DNA of 64,000 nucleotides from NCBI GenBank assembly GCA_017432165.1, contig JAFRJS010000043.1, positions 1 through 64,000 of the forward strand. The letters are read 5' to 3'. Shown piece after piece: positions 17,675 through 26,965 of this stretch. A model generated the notes under the pieces. The model searched no databases. It was given only the letters and a program-made list of their open reading frames with translations, and was not told the DNA's origin. The position numbers and the translations under genes were made by a program. Source of the stretch: Clostridia bacterium. Its GTDB lineage: Bacteria; Bacillota; Clostridia; Oscillospirales; Acutalibacteraceae. The first letter of the stretch is position 1, and each line of letters starts with the position of its first letter.

Positions 17675-18457
17675 TTAAAACTTTAAATTTAATAAGTTTT
17701 TTTGCAAATTAGATTTATATTTACGAACTGTATTTAAATTATTGTCGAATCGTATATTATGATATTGATAAATATTATTTACACTATGAATTTGGCAAAA
17801 ATTTTCGTATGCCACATAAACTTCCACAATAAATTTTTCATCGCCCTCGTTTTCTTCGGAAACTGAAAAACTTGGGGTAAATAAATCTTTATTTAAATAA
17901 TCTATTTTAAAACGCGAAGTACCGGCTGTTTCTATAATATTTAAATTCTTCTCATCACAATTTAATCCTAATATTTTATATAAATTTTCAAGATTTATGG
18001 TAAAACCATATTCAGTTTTTGCCCAATTATTTTTATTAAAAAAGTACTTTAACGCTTTGACGCACGGAAACTCATTAATAATTTCAGTTTTACCGTCAAA
18101 AGAAAAATCAAAATTAGTATTAATACCACAATCAACGATACTTACATCTTTTCCCGACAAACCAAATTTACTTTTTGCACAATCCAAATCAATTATAAAC
18201 TGTTCATTTGTAATTTTATTTATATACATGCAGTGTTTACAATTTAACTTTTTATGGCAAAAAGATCCATCTAATCTACCGCATTCACATTCTGCTTCGT
18301 ACCCTTTTGGGACCCTAACAGCACCCAAAAAACTGTTAAATTCAATATTTGGATTTGAATTTTTCTTTCCGGAAGGTAACATCGCCATAGCAGATGCCAT
18401 AAAAAATAAAAATAATGATAAAACTACGCCAAATTTTGATAAATAATTTTTTTTCAT
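17675..18457 (-). CDS. Cysteine-rich secreted protein of unknown function
   Basis: 260 residues. A clear signal peptide (basic start MKKNYLSKFG, hydrophobic core to about residue 25, AMA cleavage-type end). Residues ~57-77 hold a cluster CECGRLDGSFCHKKLNCKHC, with five Cys in 21 residues and further Cys later, which suggests disulfides or metal binding. The remainder is polar with short aromatic repeats. I recognise no family. Both neighbours are separate units (rsmA upstream by ~100 bases, DUF975 downstream), so the context gives no function. Confidence 0.7.
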   Translation of the reverse strand: MKKNYLSKFGVVLSLFLFFMASAMAMLPSGKKNSNPNIEFNSFLGAVRVPKGYEAECECGRLDGSFCHKKLNCKHCMYINKITNEQFIIDLDCAKSKFGLSGKDVSIVDCGINTNFDFSFDGKTEIINEFPCVKALKYFFNKNNWAKTEYGFTINLENLYKILGLNCDEKNLNIIETAGTSRFKIDYLNKDLFTPSFSVSEENEGDEKFIVEVYVAYENFCQIHSVNNIYQYHNIRFDNNLNTVRKYKSNLQKNLLNLKF

Positions 18458-18559
18458 ATAAAAATCTACAACCTTTCATTATAAACAATTGTAGAATTAA
18501 TTTTATCATTATAAAAAACCTATTACAACAAAATTCTACAAATTTTTCACTTGCTAATT

Positions 18560-19414
18560 TTATAACAAATCCACAATTTTAGAAAAATCTTCAAAAGTCA
18601 GTTGCTCCGCTCTAAAATTTGGGTTGATGCCTGCGGAATTTAAAATATTTTTTATTTCGTCCTTACTTTTACCCAACCCGGATCCAAGGGAATTTACAAT
18701 ATTTTTTCTGCGCTGCGAAAATGCCGCTTTTACTACTTTAAAAAACCTAGTTTTATCTTTTATAATTTTAGAATTCGATTTTTTTAAATTTATTTTTATA
18801 ACGCACGAATCCACATTTGGCATCGGGATAAAGCATTCCCTGTTTACGGAAAACAGAATTTTCGGCTCACCGTAATACCTAACTGCCAAACTTATTGCCC
18901 CGGACTGACGTGAACCGGGCTGTGCACATATTCTTTCCGCGGCTTCTTTTTGAATCATTAAAACAAGTGAATTTACTTTTATTTCTTGGTTTTCCAAAAT
19001 ATACATTATGACTTCAGAAGTTATATAATACGGCAAATTCGCGCAGACGTTTATCTCGTCAAAATCTTTAAATTCGGTTTCGATAAGTTTCTTTAAATCG
19101 GTTTTAAGGATATCGCTGTTTATTATTTTTACATTTTCAAATTCGGCTGTGGTCTTCTTTAAAATCGGGATTAATCTTTTATCTATCTCCACAGAAACAA
19201 CCTTCTTAAAACGTTTTGCAAGCTCGATTGTCAAAACGCCTATACCCGGCCCGATTTCTATTACCCCGCTGTTTTTATTTTCGGTTGAATTTTCGGCCAT
19301 TTTTGGGCAAACCGAACTATCCACTATAAAATTTTGTCCCAGCGACTTAGAAAATTTAAATCCAAAACTGCTTAGTATTTTTTTTATAACTTTAATATCC
19401 GAAAGATTTTCCAT
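18560..19414 (-). CDS. rsmA: 16S rRNA (adenine1518/1519-N6)-dimethyltransferase RsmA
   Basis: KsgA family, 284 residues. SAM motif IEIGPGIGVLTIELA, catalytic NLPYYITSEV, and the C-terminal helix bundle with KAAFSQRRK are present. Dimethylates two adjacent adenines near the 3' end of 16S rRNA during 30S maturation. Last gene of murE-murF-folE-rsmA; in many Firmicutes rsmA lies next to yabE/rnmV, but yabE is 42 kb away here. Confidence 0.96.
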   Translation of the reverse strand: MENLSDIKVIKKILSSFGFKFSKSLGQNFIVDSSVCPKMAENSTENKNSGVIEIGPGIGVLTIELAKRFKKVVSVEIDKRLIPILKKTTAEFENVKIINSDILKTDLKKLIETEFKDFDEINVCANLPYYITSEVIMYILENQEIKVNSLVLMIQKEAAERICAQPGSRQSGAISLAVRYYGEPKILFSVNRECFIPMPNVDSCVIKINLKKSNSKIIKDKTRFFKVVKAAFSQRRKNIVNSLGSGLGKSKDEIKNILNSAGINPNFRAEQLTFEDFSKIVDLL

Positions 19415-19428
19415 TTAAACTCCTACTA

Positions 19429-20004
19429 TTAATTTAAACTATTTAAAAATAAATTTTGATATTCTGCGCTCTCTTTAAAAGTACCGCTAAAATGATTTGT
19501 TACGGTCTCGGAAGATACATTTTGTATTCCTCTTGCCGTCACACAGCTATGTTTTGCTTTAATATTCACCGCTATATCGTTTGACTTTGTTAAAATTTTC
19601 ATAATTTCCAAAATATCTTCGCCGATTTTCTCTTGAAGTTGAAGGCGCTTACACACCATGTCTACCAACCTGACAACCTTAGAAAGCCCCAGCACAAACC
19701 CACACGGAATATACGCTACAGAAATTTTCATATCGTACATAAGTGCAATATGATGCTCACACAAACTAAAAGCATCTATATTTTTTAATATTACCATGTT
19801 TTTAGAATCAGTTTTGCTGTCTATTTCAAAAGTTTTATTCACTTTTTCTGCAATTTCTTTATTGGAAACATTATTATATGACGTTAAAAACCTCATCATA
19901 TTAACGAACCTTTGCGGTGTTTCCTCCGGAAGTTTTATATCCAAAGAGTTAAATAAATGCTCCGCTGCTTTTACGGCCTGTGCGTTTTTATCTGCAATAT
20001 TCAT
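19429..20004 (-). CDS. folE: GTP cyclohydrolase I
   Basis: Converts GTP to 7,8-dihydroneopterin triphosphate, first step of folate (and 7-deazaguanine) synthesis; 191 residues. Zinc ligands are in SLCEHHIALM and KHSCVTARG, and the substrate loop PCGFVLGLSKVVRLVD is present. No other folate or queuosine gene lies nearby, so the branch served is unclear. Confidence 0.93.
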   Translation of the reverse strand: MNIADKNAQAVKAAEHLFNSLDIKLPEETPQRFVNMMRFLTSYNNVSNKEIAEKVNKTFEIDSKTDSKNMVILKNIDAFSLCEHHIALMYDMKISVAYIPCGFVLGLSKVVRLVDMVCKRLQLQEKIGEDILEIMKILTKSNDIAVNIKAKHSCVTARGIQNVSSETVTNHFSGTFKESAEYQNLFLNSLN

Positions 20005-20038
20005 AATTTAAAAAAAATTCCCCTCAAAAAAATTAAAT

Positions 20039-21409
20039 CTAATTCCCTATTTTTAGCATTTCTACAATTTCATCTGTATGCATACCTCTGGAACCTTTTA
20101 TCAAGACTTTATCGCATGGCTTCAATATATTTTTTAGGGTTTCATATGCTTCTTTGTTGTCTTTAGAATGAATGGCTTTCATGTTTTGATTTGTTTTTTT
20201 TGCTCCTTCGTGAATAAACTTTGCCATTTCACCTGTTGTTATTAAAACGTCTATTCCTTCCAAGGCTATATACCTGCCGATTTCTTTGTGAATTTCGCGG
20301 GATTTTTCGCCAAGTTCAAGCATATCCGCCATAACCACTATATTTTTACCGCCGGAATTCAGGCTCCTTAAAACCCTTATTGAACTTTTCACGGAATCCG
20401 GGCTGGCATTGTAGGAATCGTCTATTACAACCACTTCATTTATATTTAAAATCTGCTGCCTCATTGCAATATTTTTAAATTTTGCAAGGCCTTTTTTTAT
20501 ATCTTCCATGTGAATATTCATTTTTCTGGCCACAGCAACTGCCGCAAGCGCATTGTAAACATTATGTATACCAAGGCATGGTATTTTTATATCTTCTTTA
20601 AATTTATCCGTAACCAGAGTAAAATTCGTTTCGGTATCGTTTGAAGATACATTCTCGCATCTGTAATTATAAGCACCGTTTATTCCAAATGTTACTATTT
20701 CTTTGCCGCTTTTTTCGGCAGCTTCCAGAAGCAGTGGCAAATCACCGTTTACAAAATATGTTCCGCTATCTTTTTTTAGCATTTTTAGTTTTTCACTGCA
20801 AGTTGTTTCTATATTTTTAAAATTTTCAATATGAGAAAGACCTATATTCGTAATAACACCCATATCTACGTCCGCAATATCGGCAAGTTTTTCCATTTCA
20901 CCAATTTTACTGACACCCATTTCCAGCACAGCGGCCTGGTGGGTTCTATCTATATTAAATATTGTAAGAGGCAGACCTATTTGCCCATTATAATTACCCT
21001 GAGTTTTTAAAATATTTAAATTTTCTCCTAAAACCGCTGCAATCATTTCTTTAGTTGTTGTTTTTCCAACACTGCCTGTAACACCTATAAACGGTATATT
21101 AAATTTCTTTCTGTAATATTTGGCAAGATCTTGAAGCGCCGAAACAGTCGATTTTACTTCCACAAGTGCGCCGCAAATGTCATTTAACTTATGATCCGAC
21201 TGCACAAAAGAAACAACCGCTCCGTTTTCAAACGCCGATTTTATAAAATCATGCCCGTCGCTATGTTCCCCGACTATCGGGACAAACAAAGAATTATTTT
21301 TTATTTCTCTGCTGTCTATACAAACCGACTCCACCACAGTGTCCGTATTACCTGAAAGAAGTTTCCCGCCCGTTGCGGAAAGTATTTCTGATATGCTTAT
21401 TTTTTCCAT
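20039..21409 (-). CDS. murF: UDP-MurNAc-tripeptide--D-Ala-D-Ala ligase MurF
   Basis: Mur ligase of 456 residues adding D-Ala-D-Ala to complete the cytoplasmic muropeptide. ATP loop GVTGSVGKTTTKEM (about residue 108), central LEMGVSKIGEM and DDSYNASPDS with the conserved Asn-Ala-Ser-Pro are seen. It starts 4 bases from the murE stop. The D-Ala-D-Ala substrate would come from Ddl at 36657-37730. Confidence 0.96.
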   Translation of the reverse strand: MEKISISEILSATGGKLLSGNTDTVVESVCIDSREIKNNSLFVPIVGEHSDGHDFIKSAFENGAVVSFVQSDHKLNDICGALVEVKSTVSALQDLAKYYRKKFNIPFIGVTGSVGKTTTKEMIAAVLGENLNILKTQGNYNGQIGLPLTIFNIDRTHQAAVLEMGVSKIGEMEKLADIADVDMGVITNIGLSHIENFKNIETTCSEKLKMLKKDSGTYFVNGDLPLLLEAAEKSGKEIVTFGINGAYNYRCENVSSNDTETNFTLVTDKFKEDIKIPCLGIHNVYNALAAVAVARKMNIHMEDIKKGLAKFKNIAMRQQILNINEVVVIDDSYNASPDSVKSSIRVLRSLNSGGKNIVVMADMLELGEKSREIHKEIGRYIALEGIDVLITTGEMAKFIHEGAKKTNQNMKAIHSKDNKEAYETLKNILKPCDKVLIKGSRGMHTDEIVEMLKIGN

Positions 21410-21412
21410 ACA

Positions 21413-22897
21413 TTAGGCCTCTCTTTTAATTTTTAATTCTTTGCAAATTTCATCTATTATTTCTCGCTCGTCCATATGATATTTTTTGCCTTGTATTTCT
21501 TGATAATCTTCATGACCTTTTCCAGCCAATATGATTATATCCCCTTTTTGAGCGTTTTGTATGCAGTATTTTATTGCTTCTTTTCTATCGGGTATTATGG
21601 TGTACTTGCCGTTTGTTTTGCTTATTCCGGTTTTAATGTCTTCTATTATATCCATCGGGTTTTCATACCTGGGATTGTCACTTGTTATAACGGACAAATC
21701 GGAATATTTACCGGAAATTTCCCCCATTTCGTATCTTCTTATTTTAGGCCTGTTTCCTCCGGCACCAAAAAGCGTTACGATCCTTTTTGGGTTATACTTT
21801 TTCAGCGTTGTAAGAACATTTTCCATGCTAAGAGCATTATGAGCATAATCAATAAACAAAGAATATTCGCTTGAAATTTTTACCGGCTCCATTCTGCCTT
21901 TAACTTTTACATTTTTAAGCCCGTTTACTATATCTTCTTTTTTTACGCCAATGTACTTACATACCGCTACCGCCGCCAAAGCGTTATAAACATTAAATTT
22001 ACCGGGAATCGGAATATAAATATCTGAGATTTCGTTGTTTAACCCACATATATCAAAACTCACGCCAATATTTCCATTTTCGTTTACTAGGTTTATATTT
22101 TTTGCCGTAATATCTGCTTCTTTAATTACTGAGTAAGTAAAAATTTTACAAGTGTGGTCAATAATTATATCGCCATATTTTTCGTCATCTAAATTCAAAA
22201 AACCTGTTTTACATTTTTTAAAAAGCATACTTTTACACTTTAAATATTCTTCCATGGTTTTATGTTCATTTCCGCCTATATGATCATGCGAAAAATTTGT
22301 AAATATACCAAAATCAAATTCAAAACCATCTAAACGATGCTCTTTAAGGCCTATTGACGAAGCTTCTATCACGCAATACGTACAGCCACTTTCATACATA
22401 TTTTTTAAATGCTTTTGAATTTCATATGATTCGGGGGTTGTGTTTGGAAGTTTTGTGATTGTATCTCCGCAAAGCGCACCAATAGTTCCGATTATGCCAA
22501 CTTTTTTGCCTGATTGTTCCAAAATATTTTTTATCATAAATGATGTTGTCGTTTTCCCTTTTGTCCCCGTGATGCCAATGGTTTTTATTTTTTCTGCGGG
22601 ATTACCAAAAAAATTAGCGGAAATTCCGGCAAGAAATTCTCTTGTGTCTTTAACGTATAAAATTGTTATTCCGGGAATGTCAATTTCTCTTTCTGCCACT
22701 ATTGCCACAGCACCGTTTTTTACAGCACTTTGAGCGTAGTCATGCCCGTCGCTGTTACTGCCAACCAAGCAGACAAAAATATCGCCTTTTTTTACTTTTC
22801 TGGAATCGTATGAAATGTCTGAAATATCCAGCTCTAAACTGCCAACAGACTTAGTAACTTTTAAATTTTTAATCATATTTTTTATAAGCACACACAA
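21413..22897 (-). CDS. murE: UDP-MurNAc-L-Ala-D-Glu--meso-diaminopimelate ligase MurE
   Basis: Mur ligase of about 492-494 residues. ATP loop GITGTKGKTTTSFM (about residue 110), the carbamylated-Lys region, and in the C-domain TSDNPRYENP: the DNPR motif marks the meso-diaminopimelate-adding enzymes rather than the Lys-adding ones. Three nearby in-frame starts are possible: TTG 22897, GTG 22891 (best spaced from the GGGG run) and ATG 22876. First gene of murE-murF-folE-rsmA behind a good promoter. Confidence 0.95.
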   Translation of the reverse strand: MCVLIKNMIKNLKVTKSVGSLELDISDISYDSRKVKKGDIFVCLVGSNSDGHDYAQSAVKNGAVAIVAEREIDIPGITILYVKDTREFLAGISANFFGNPAEKIKTIGITGTKGKTTTSFMIKNILEQSGKKVGIIGTIGALCGDTITKLPNTTPESYEIQKHLKNMYESGCTYCVIEASSIGLKEHRLDGFEFDFGIFTNFSHDHIGGNEHKTMEEYLKCKSMLFKKCKTGFLNLDDEKYGDIIIDHTCKIFTYSVIKEADITAKNINLVNENGNIGVSFDICGLNNEISDIYIPIPGKFNVYNALAAVAVCKYIGVKKEDIVNGLKNVKVKGRMEPVKISSEYSLFIDYAHNALSMENVLTTLKKYNPKRIVTLFGAGGNRPKIRRYEMGEISGKYSDLSVITSDNPRYENPMDIIEDIKTGISKTNGKYTIIPDRKEAIKYCIQNAQKGDIIILAGKGHEDYQEIQGKKYHMDEREIIDEICKELKIKREA

Positions 22898-22927
22898 TTC
22901 CCCTTTTTAATCACTTACACTAAACAA

Positions 22928-22956
22928 ATTATACATTATATCGTAAAAATAATCAA
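22928..22956 (-). promoter_or_regulatory. Promoter of murE-murF-folE-rsmA
   Basis: Minus strand: TTGATT (22956-22951), 17 bases, TATAAT (22933-22928); start codon about 35 bases downstream. Confidence 0.7.
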
Positions 22957-22983
22957 TGCGACTATTGTCGAAAAAAACAGTAT

Positions 22984-23009
22984 AGAAAAAACCGCCTTGT
23001 TTCAGGCGG
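22984..23009 (-). terminator. Terminator of the spoIIIA operon
   Basis: GC stem CCGCCT / AGGCGG (22992-22997 and 23004-23009) with a run of seven or eight T on the minus strand, just after the spoIIIAH stop codon. Confidence 0.85.
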
Positions 23010-23019
23010 GCGAATAATT

Positions 23020-23583
23020 TTATTTAACCTCGGTTATTTTTATTTTTTCAAACGGAATTCCCGCTTGACCGGAAACAATATCCCTGATGATTATTACGGA
23101 ATTTTCGTTTAGAGTCCCCGAATTTACTATCACGCTGCATTCCCCGTTTTGAATAAACACAACGCAATCGCCGAATCCTTTGGCTTTTATTAAATTTTCG
23201 ATATTGGTTTCTTGCTGAGAATTTTTAACCAAAGAGTTAATGCTTTCTTCTATTATTTTTTTGCCTTCTTCACTCTTGTTTGATTCGTTTAATAAACTTT
23301 TTAATTTTTCGTCCAATTCATCTCGCACTTTTTGGCGGTCTGATTTTGCCTGTGCAAAATATTTTTTTGATTCGCCGGAAAGTTTATCGGAATTTTCATT
23401 TTCTTCTCCGTCGGAAACTTTTGAACTGTTTACATACCTTGCCTCTCCAAGCTCACGAGTTGACTCCAAAACACTTGTGCTGCTTAAATTTTTATTGTCT
23501 GAAAATTGCCAGTTCAGATAAACTGCCGCTCCAAGCGTTGCCACCAATGCTGTTAAAATAAGTTGACGTTTACGAAATTTCAT
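23020..23583 (-). CDS. spoIIIAH: Stage III sporulation protein AH
   Basis: 187 residues: short basic N-terminus, one membrane helix (LILTALVATLGAAVYLNW, about 8-25), a charged linker and a C-terminal YscJ/FliF-like ring-building domain (ending in AGIPFEKIKITEV). In the mother cell it pairs with forespore SpoIIQ across the engulfment membranes to form the feeding-tube channel. Last of the eight spoIIIA genes; strong AGGAGG site. Confidence 0.93.
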   Translation of the reverse strand: MKFRKRQLILTALVATLGAAVYLNWQFSDNKNLSSTSVLESTRELGEARYVNSSKVSDGEENENSDKLSGESKKYFAQAKSDRQKVRDELDEKLKSLLNESNKSEEGKKIIEESINSLVKNSQQETNIENLIKAKGFGDCVVFIQNGECSVIVNSGTLNENSVIIIRDIVSGQAGIPFEKIKITEVK

Positions 23584-23601
23584 TTTTTCCTCCTAATTAT
23601 T

Positions 23602-24189
23602 TTAAATAGATTTTGTTACGCATACACGTTTAGATGAAATACTCAGTGCAGTTGTTACCGCTTCTGTTATTCGGTTTTTTACAATTGGATCATCTCCTCC
23701 GGGGCAAATAATAACAACGCCTTTTACTTTTGGCTCTATTTTTTTTACTGCAAGAGCGTGTTCTGTACCCTCAGAATCTTTTACCGTTATGTACTTTTTC
23801 TCACAGTCGTCGCTTTCTTTTTTTCGTGTGATTTCTCCCGAAGATTTGTCTTCAGAGGCTTCTTTGTTTTTTCTTTCTTCCGTTGCGTAGATTGTTTCGG
23901 CGGTATTTTCCAGCGTTACAAGCACCTGCGGACTTCCGGCGCCTTCTATTTTTGAAACTGCATAAGTTAAATTTTTTTCCAAAAGTTCTCTGTGCGTTTC
24001 GGAATTTACAGATGTATCGGATTTTATTTTTGATAATTCCGATTCCTTTACTTTTTTTGGTATCATACCAGACACAAAAATCAAAAAAATTCCTAAAAAG
24101 CCAACTATTACCGCTAATTTAACATAATCTTTTTGCGATACCATTTTTTTAAAATATTCTTTTATTTTTATGTATAAATCACTGTTCAT
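23602..24189 (-). CDS. spoIIIAG: Stage III sporulation protein AG
   Basis: 195 residues with one membrane helix (VKLAVIVGFLGIFLIFVSG, about 23-41), an insertion of charged residues, and a ring-building motif domain ending GVVIICPGGDDPIVKNRI...TALSISSKRVCV. SpoIIIAG of B. subtilis forms a 30-fold ring in the mother-cell side of the channel. Fits the order AE-AF-AG-AH. Confidence 0.93.
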   Translation of the reverse strand: MNSDLYIKIKEYFKKMVSQKDYVKLAVIVGFLGIFLIFVSGMIPKKVKESELSKIKSDTSVNSETHRELLEKNLTYAVSKIEGAGSPQVLVTLENTAETIYATEERKNKEASEDKSSGEITRKKESDDCEKKYITVKDSEGTEHALAVKKIEPKVKGVVIICPGGDDPIVKNRITEAVTTALSISSKRVCVTKSI

Positions 24190-24213
24190 CTTCCGCCTTC
24201 AGCCTCCTGATTT

Positions 24214-24696
24214 TTACTGCTGCAAAACTACCTGAGTTTTTATTTTTAGTTTACTTTCTACTTCTTTTATTATTTTTTCCATACTACCCTGCTCGTCTTC
24301 GGGAATATATATTTTACACTTAATCATTAATATGCAGTTGTCCTGGTTTCTATCCATAAATATTTCAATTTTTTTAAAATCTACATTGTTGTCTTTCAAA
24401 ACGCCTTTAATTAACGCTTCTATGTTCTTTTTTGCAATGTCCATGGTCTGCTCATCTGCCGCGTTTGAAACACTCTCCAACTTTTTTGAAATATTTTTTT
24501 CTTCCAGTTTTTCAAAGTCTATCTTTTTTATTTTATTTTTAGATGTAAAAGGGGTCATAACCAAAAGAATTATCAAAGAACCAAGAACGATATTAATGCT
24601 TTTTGAAATTTTTCCAGGAGGAATTAAAAATTCAAATGCTGCCGAAGCAACAATTAGCGAACAAAGCATCACACACCAATTATTTACACTATTCAA
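24214..24696 (-). CDS. spoIIIAF: Stage III sporulation protein AF
   Basis: 160 residues: two N-terminal membrane helices (about 7-24 and 32-49, around the motif PPGKISKSINIVLG) and a soluble ring-building-like domain with C-terminal KLKIKTQVVLQ. Supports channel assembly together with AG and AH. Identified by position and the typical LIPPGKI..SI.....L motif. Confidence 0.88.
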   Translation of the reverse strand: MNSVNNWCVMLCSLIVASAAFEFLIPPGKISKSINIVLGSLIILLVMTPFTSKNKIKKIDFEKLEEKNISKKLESVSNAADEQTMDIAKKNIEALIKGVLKDNNVDFKKIEIFMDRNQDNCILMIKCKIYIPEDEQGSMEKIIKEVESKLKIKTQVVLQQ

Positions 24697-24702
24697 AACT
24701 TC

Positions 24703-25830
24703 TTACCTTCCTATTATTAAAATTATTCCTATTGAAACAATTAAAACCGTTATTATGCAAACTATAATTGCCAAGAGAACCGAAATCACATTCACTGTGG
24801 ATTTAATAAGTGCCGATATTTTTTTCAGCTCAAAAATATCCGAAACAAATAAACAAATGTTAAGCAAGAGGACCCACAAAAAACATTCCACTATTACCGG
24901 CAAAAAAATCAAACTCCCGGCTATAATTCCAAACGCCCCCAAACTTGTTTTTAAAAGGTCCAAGCAACTTCCCATGGTATGCACGGCATCACTTACCGCA
25001 CCGCCAACAATCGGCACGCAGCTGTCTATTGTTAATTTCCATGTGCTTTTCCCTAGAGTATCTGCGCAGTTCCCTATTAAATTTTGCACGGTAAGCAACC
25101 CCGTGAAAATCGATGCAAGCGCCTTTAGCAAAATTTTAATGGACTTTTGAATTGTTAAACATAAATTTTCTATATTTAGCCGCGAAGAAATAGAAGAAAT
25201 AAGGGAAATCCCCAAAAGAGTGTTCATAACGGGAATTAAAAAATTAGCAGATAAATAAGAAACCACTTGCCCGGCAAATATAACAAGCGCATGGTAAGAT
25301 GTGGCGGATAATGCCCGACCTGTGGCTATCATTATTCCTGTTAAAACAGGAACTATACCCATTGTGAAATTTGCCGCAGCATTTATAATAACCGAAGATT
25401 CACTTATAAACCTTACAATCGGGTTAATAATACTGACAGATATACAAATTAAGCTTATTATATCTATAACCTGGGAGATATTTTTTAAACTTGACGATAT
25501 TTTAAAATTTTTAATAAGTGCACTTAAAAAAATAACCGCCAGTATGGGCATAACGGAAAAAATTGATATACGGCTTTTTATTTCTTTGCCTATTTCTTTT
25601 ATTATTCTTGAATATTTTAAATCAATAAAATTGCCGAGTTCCAAATTATCAAGCCCAATGGCATTTAAAGAATCTCTGGCTTTTTTCGGCAAAACGTTTT
25701 TTACTTTGTTTATATCCAGAGATTTTAACTGCTCTGTGTATGCCTCTTTAATATTTGGGTCTATCTCTGTAGCTTTTACCCCTATAATAAAAAAAATCAG
25801 CAAAATTAAAAAAACAACAAATTTTTTCAT
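24703..25830 (-). CDS. spoIIIAE: Stage III sporulation protein AE
   Basis: 375 residues with a signal-like N-terminus and about eight membrane helices; the conserved central region VPVLTGIMIATGRALSAT and the loop IDSCVPIVGGAVSDAVHTMG are present. Polytopic core of the SpoIIIA export complex. Overlaps the spoIIIAD stop by 4 bases. Confidence 0.93.
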   Translation of the reverse strand: MKKFVVFLILLIFFIIGVKATEIDPNIKEAYTEQLKSLDINKVKNVLPKKARDSLNAIGLDNLELGNFIDLKYSRIIKEIGKEIKSRISIFSVMPILAVIFLSALIKNFKISSSLKNISQVIDIISLICISVSIINPIVRFISESSVIINAAANFTMGIVPVLTGIMIATGRALSATSYHALVIFAGQVVSYLSANFLIPVMNTLLGISLISSISSRLNIENLCLTIQKSIKILLKALASIFTGLLTVQNLIGNCADTLGKSTWKLTIDSCVPIVGGAVSDAVHTMGSCLDLLKTSLGAFGIIAGSLIFLPVIVECFLWVLLLNICLFVSDIFELKKISALIKSTVNVISVLLAIIVCIITVLIVSIGIILIIGR

Positions 25831-26234
25831 ATTCTATTACCCATTAAATTTACCGCTGCTTTAAAAATACTTTCAAAAAGCGGAATAGCTGTTAACAAAA
25901 CCATAAATTTTCCGCCCATTTCCACTTTGGCAGCAATGGAATTTTCCCCCGCATCTTTGCATGCATCACAGATAAACTGCGTTATAATGCATATTCCGAG
26001 CGTTTTAAAAAGTATAATTTCGTTTTCGGAAGTAATCCCCGATTTTTCCATAAGCGATTTTATGTAAAAAACTGCTGGAGAAACCGCAGAAATAAAAGAA
26101 AAAATCAAGATTGCCCCTGCAGCCAAATTTATGGCCACAGAATATTCCGGCAAAGTCTTTTTTATCATTACCGACAAAATCGCCGTTATAATCGCAACTC
26201 CGCTAAACGCCAGTATGTTCATATTTACATCCAC
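25827..26234 (-). CDS. spoIIIAD: Stage III sporulation protein AD
   Basis: 135 residues, four membrane helices, SpoIIIAC/AD family (second half ICIITQFICDACKDAGENSI contains the diagnostic Cys-Asp-Ala-GE stretch). Likely membrane component of the mother-cell export apparatus. Start is 4 bases from the spoIIIAC stop. Confidence 0.92.
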   Translation of the reverse strand: MDVNMNILAFSGVAIITAILSVMIKKTLPEYSVAINLAAGAILIFSFISAVSPAVFYIKSLMEKSGITSENEIILFKTLGICIITQFICDACKDAGENSIAAKVEMGGKFMVLLTAIPLFESIFKAAVNLMGNRI

Positions 26235-26238
26235 CTTT

Positions 26239-26433
26239 TTAAAGATTAAACACAGACTTTATGGTTTTAAAAAGCATGTCAATTTGCTGAATTATCATCA
26301 TCAAAACCACAATAAGCCCCGCCAGAGTTGTCATCATAGCTTGGTCTTCTCTACCGGAACGAATAAGAAGCTGATTAAGTATGGCAACTATTATCCCCAC
26401 TGCCGCAATTTTAAATATTAAATCTATATTCAT
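26239..26433 (-). CDS. spoIIIAC: Stage III sporulation protein AC
   Basis: 64 residues with two membrane helices; IFKIAAVGIIVAILNQLL followed by GREDQAMM and the second helix match the SpoIIIAC pattern. Paralogue of the N-terminal part of AD. Small but normal for the family. Confidence 0.92.
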   Translation of the reverse strand: MNIDLIFKIAAVGIIVAILNQLLIRSGREDQAMMTTLAGLIVVLMMIIQQIDMLFKTIKSVFNL

Positions 26434-26461
26434 ATAAATAAGTCCTTCGTTTTTTTAATTT

Positions 26462-26965
26462 TTATATAAGCACAATTGATATTAAAACGCTGATTCCCAC
26501 GCATAAAATCACAGAAAGTTTACCTTTGCTTTTCCTTTTTTCTTTGGAACTGAGTAAATACGGCTTTATCATGTCCAAATTATAATCGCAGTAATGAATT
26601 TGCCCGCTAACATCGCAGGATCCCAAAGTGCTGCCAAAATTTTTAATTATTTCCTGTTCCTCACCCGAAATTCCCAAACAACCACAGTCTTTAAAGGCTG
26701 CGTCCCACGATTTTTTAAACGATCCCGTTTTATTTAAATACTCGGTGCAACGTAATATGTATTTACTAAGCGGATTTTCACAGCGGAAATTTTTTAAAAT
26801 CTCCACAAGCGGCTTTTGCGAATATCTTATTTCGTTTCTTAAAACCGTTATAAAGTTTATATACTGCGTTAAAAAGCTAACTTTTAAATTATATTTGCTA
26901 TAAAATATGAATCCGCTCAGAACACCCGACATTATTAAAAGTATAATTCCTATAATTTTTATCAT
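26462..26965 (-). CDS. spoIIIAB: Stage III sporulation protein AB
   Basis: 167 residues: N-terminal membrane helix (IIGIILLIMSGVLSGFIFY), a soluble middle domain and a C-terminal helix after the basic stretch KEKRKSKGK, as in GspF-like SpoIIIAB. With the start at 26965 it overlaps spoIIIAA by 68 bases; an internal ATG at 26929 would cut the overlap to 32 bases but lose half of the first helix. Confidence 0.9.
   Translation of the reverse strand: MIKIIGIILLIMSGVLSGFIFYSKYNLKVSFLTQYINFITVLRNEIRYSQKPLVEILKNFRCENPLSKYILRCTEYLNKTGSFKKSWDAAFKDCGCLGISGEEQEIIKNFGSTLGSCDVSGQIHYCDYNLDMIKPYLLSSKEKRKSKGKLSVILCVGISVLISIVLI

Noticed and set aside
24332-25150. Long open frame on the plus strand opposite spoIIIAF/spoIIIAE
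   Set aside because: 272 codons but antisense to two well-recognised sporulation genes, with no ribosome site and a composition typical of a shadow frame (hydrophobic, Ile/Phe-rich mirror of a membrane protein).
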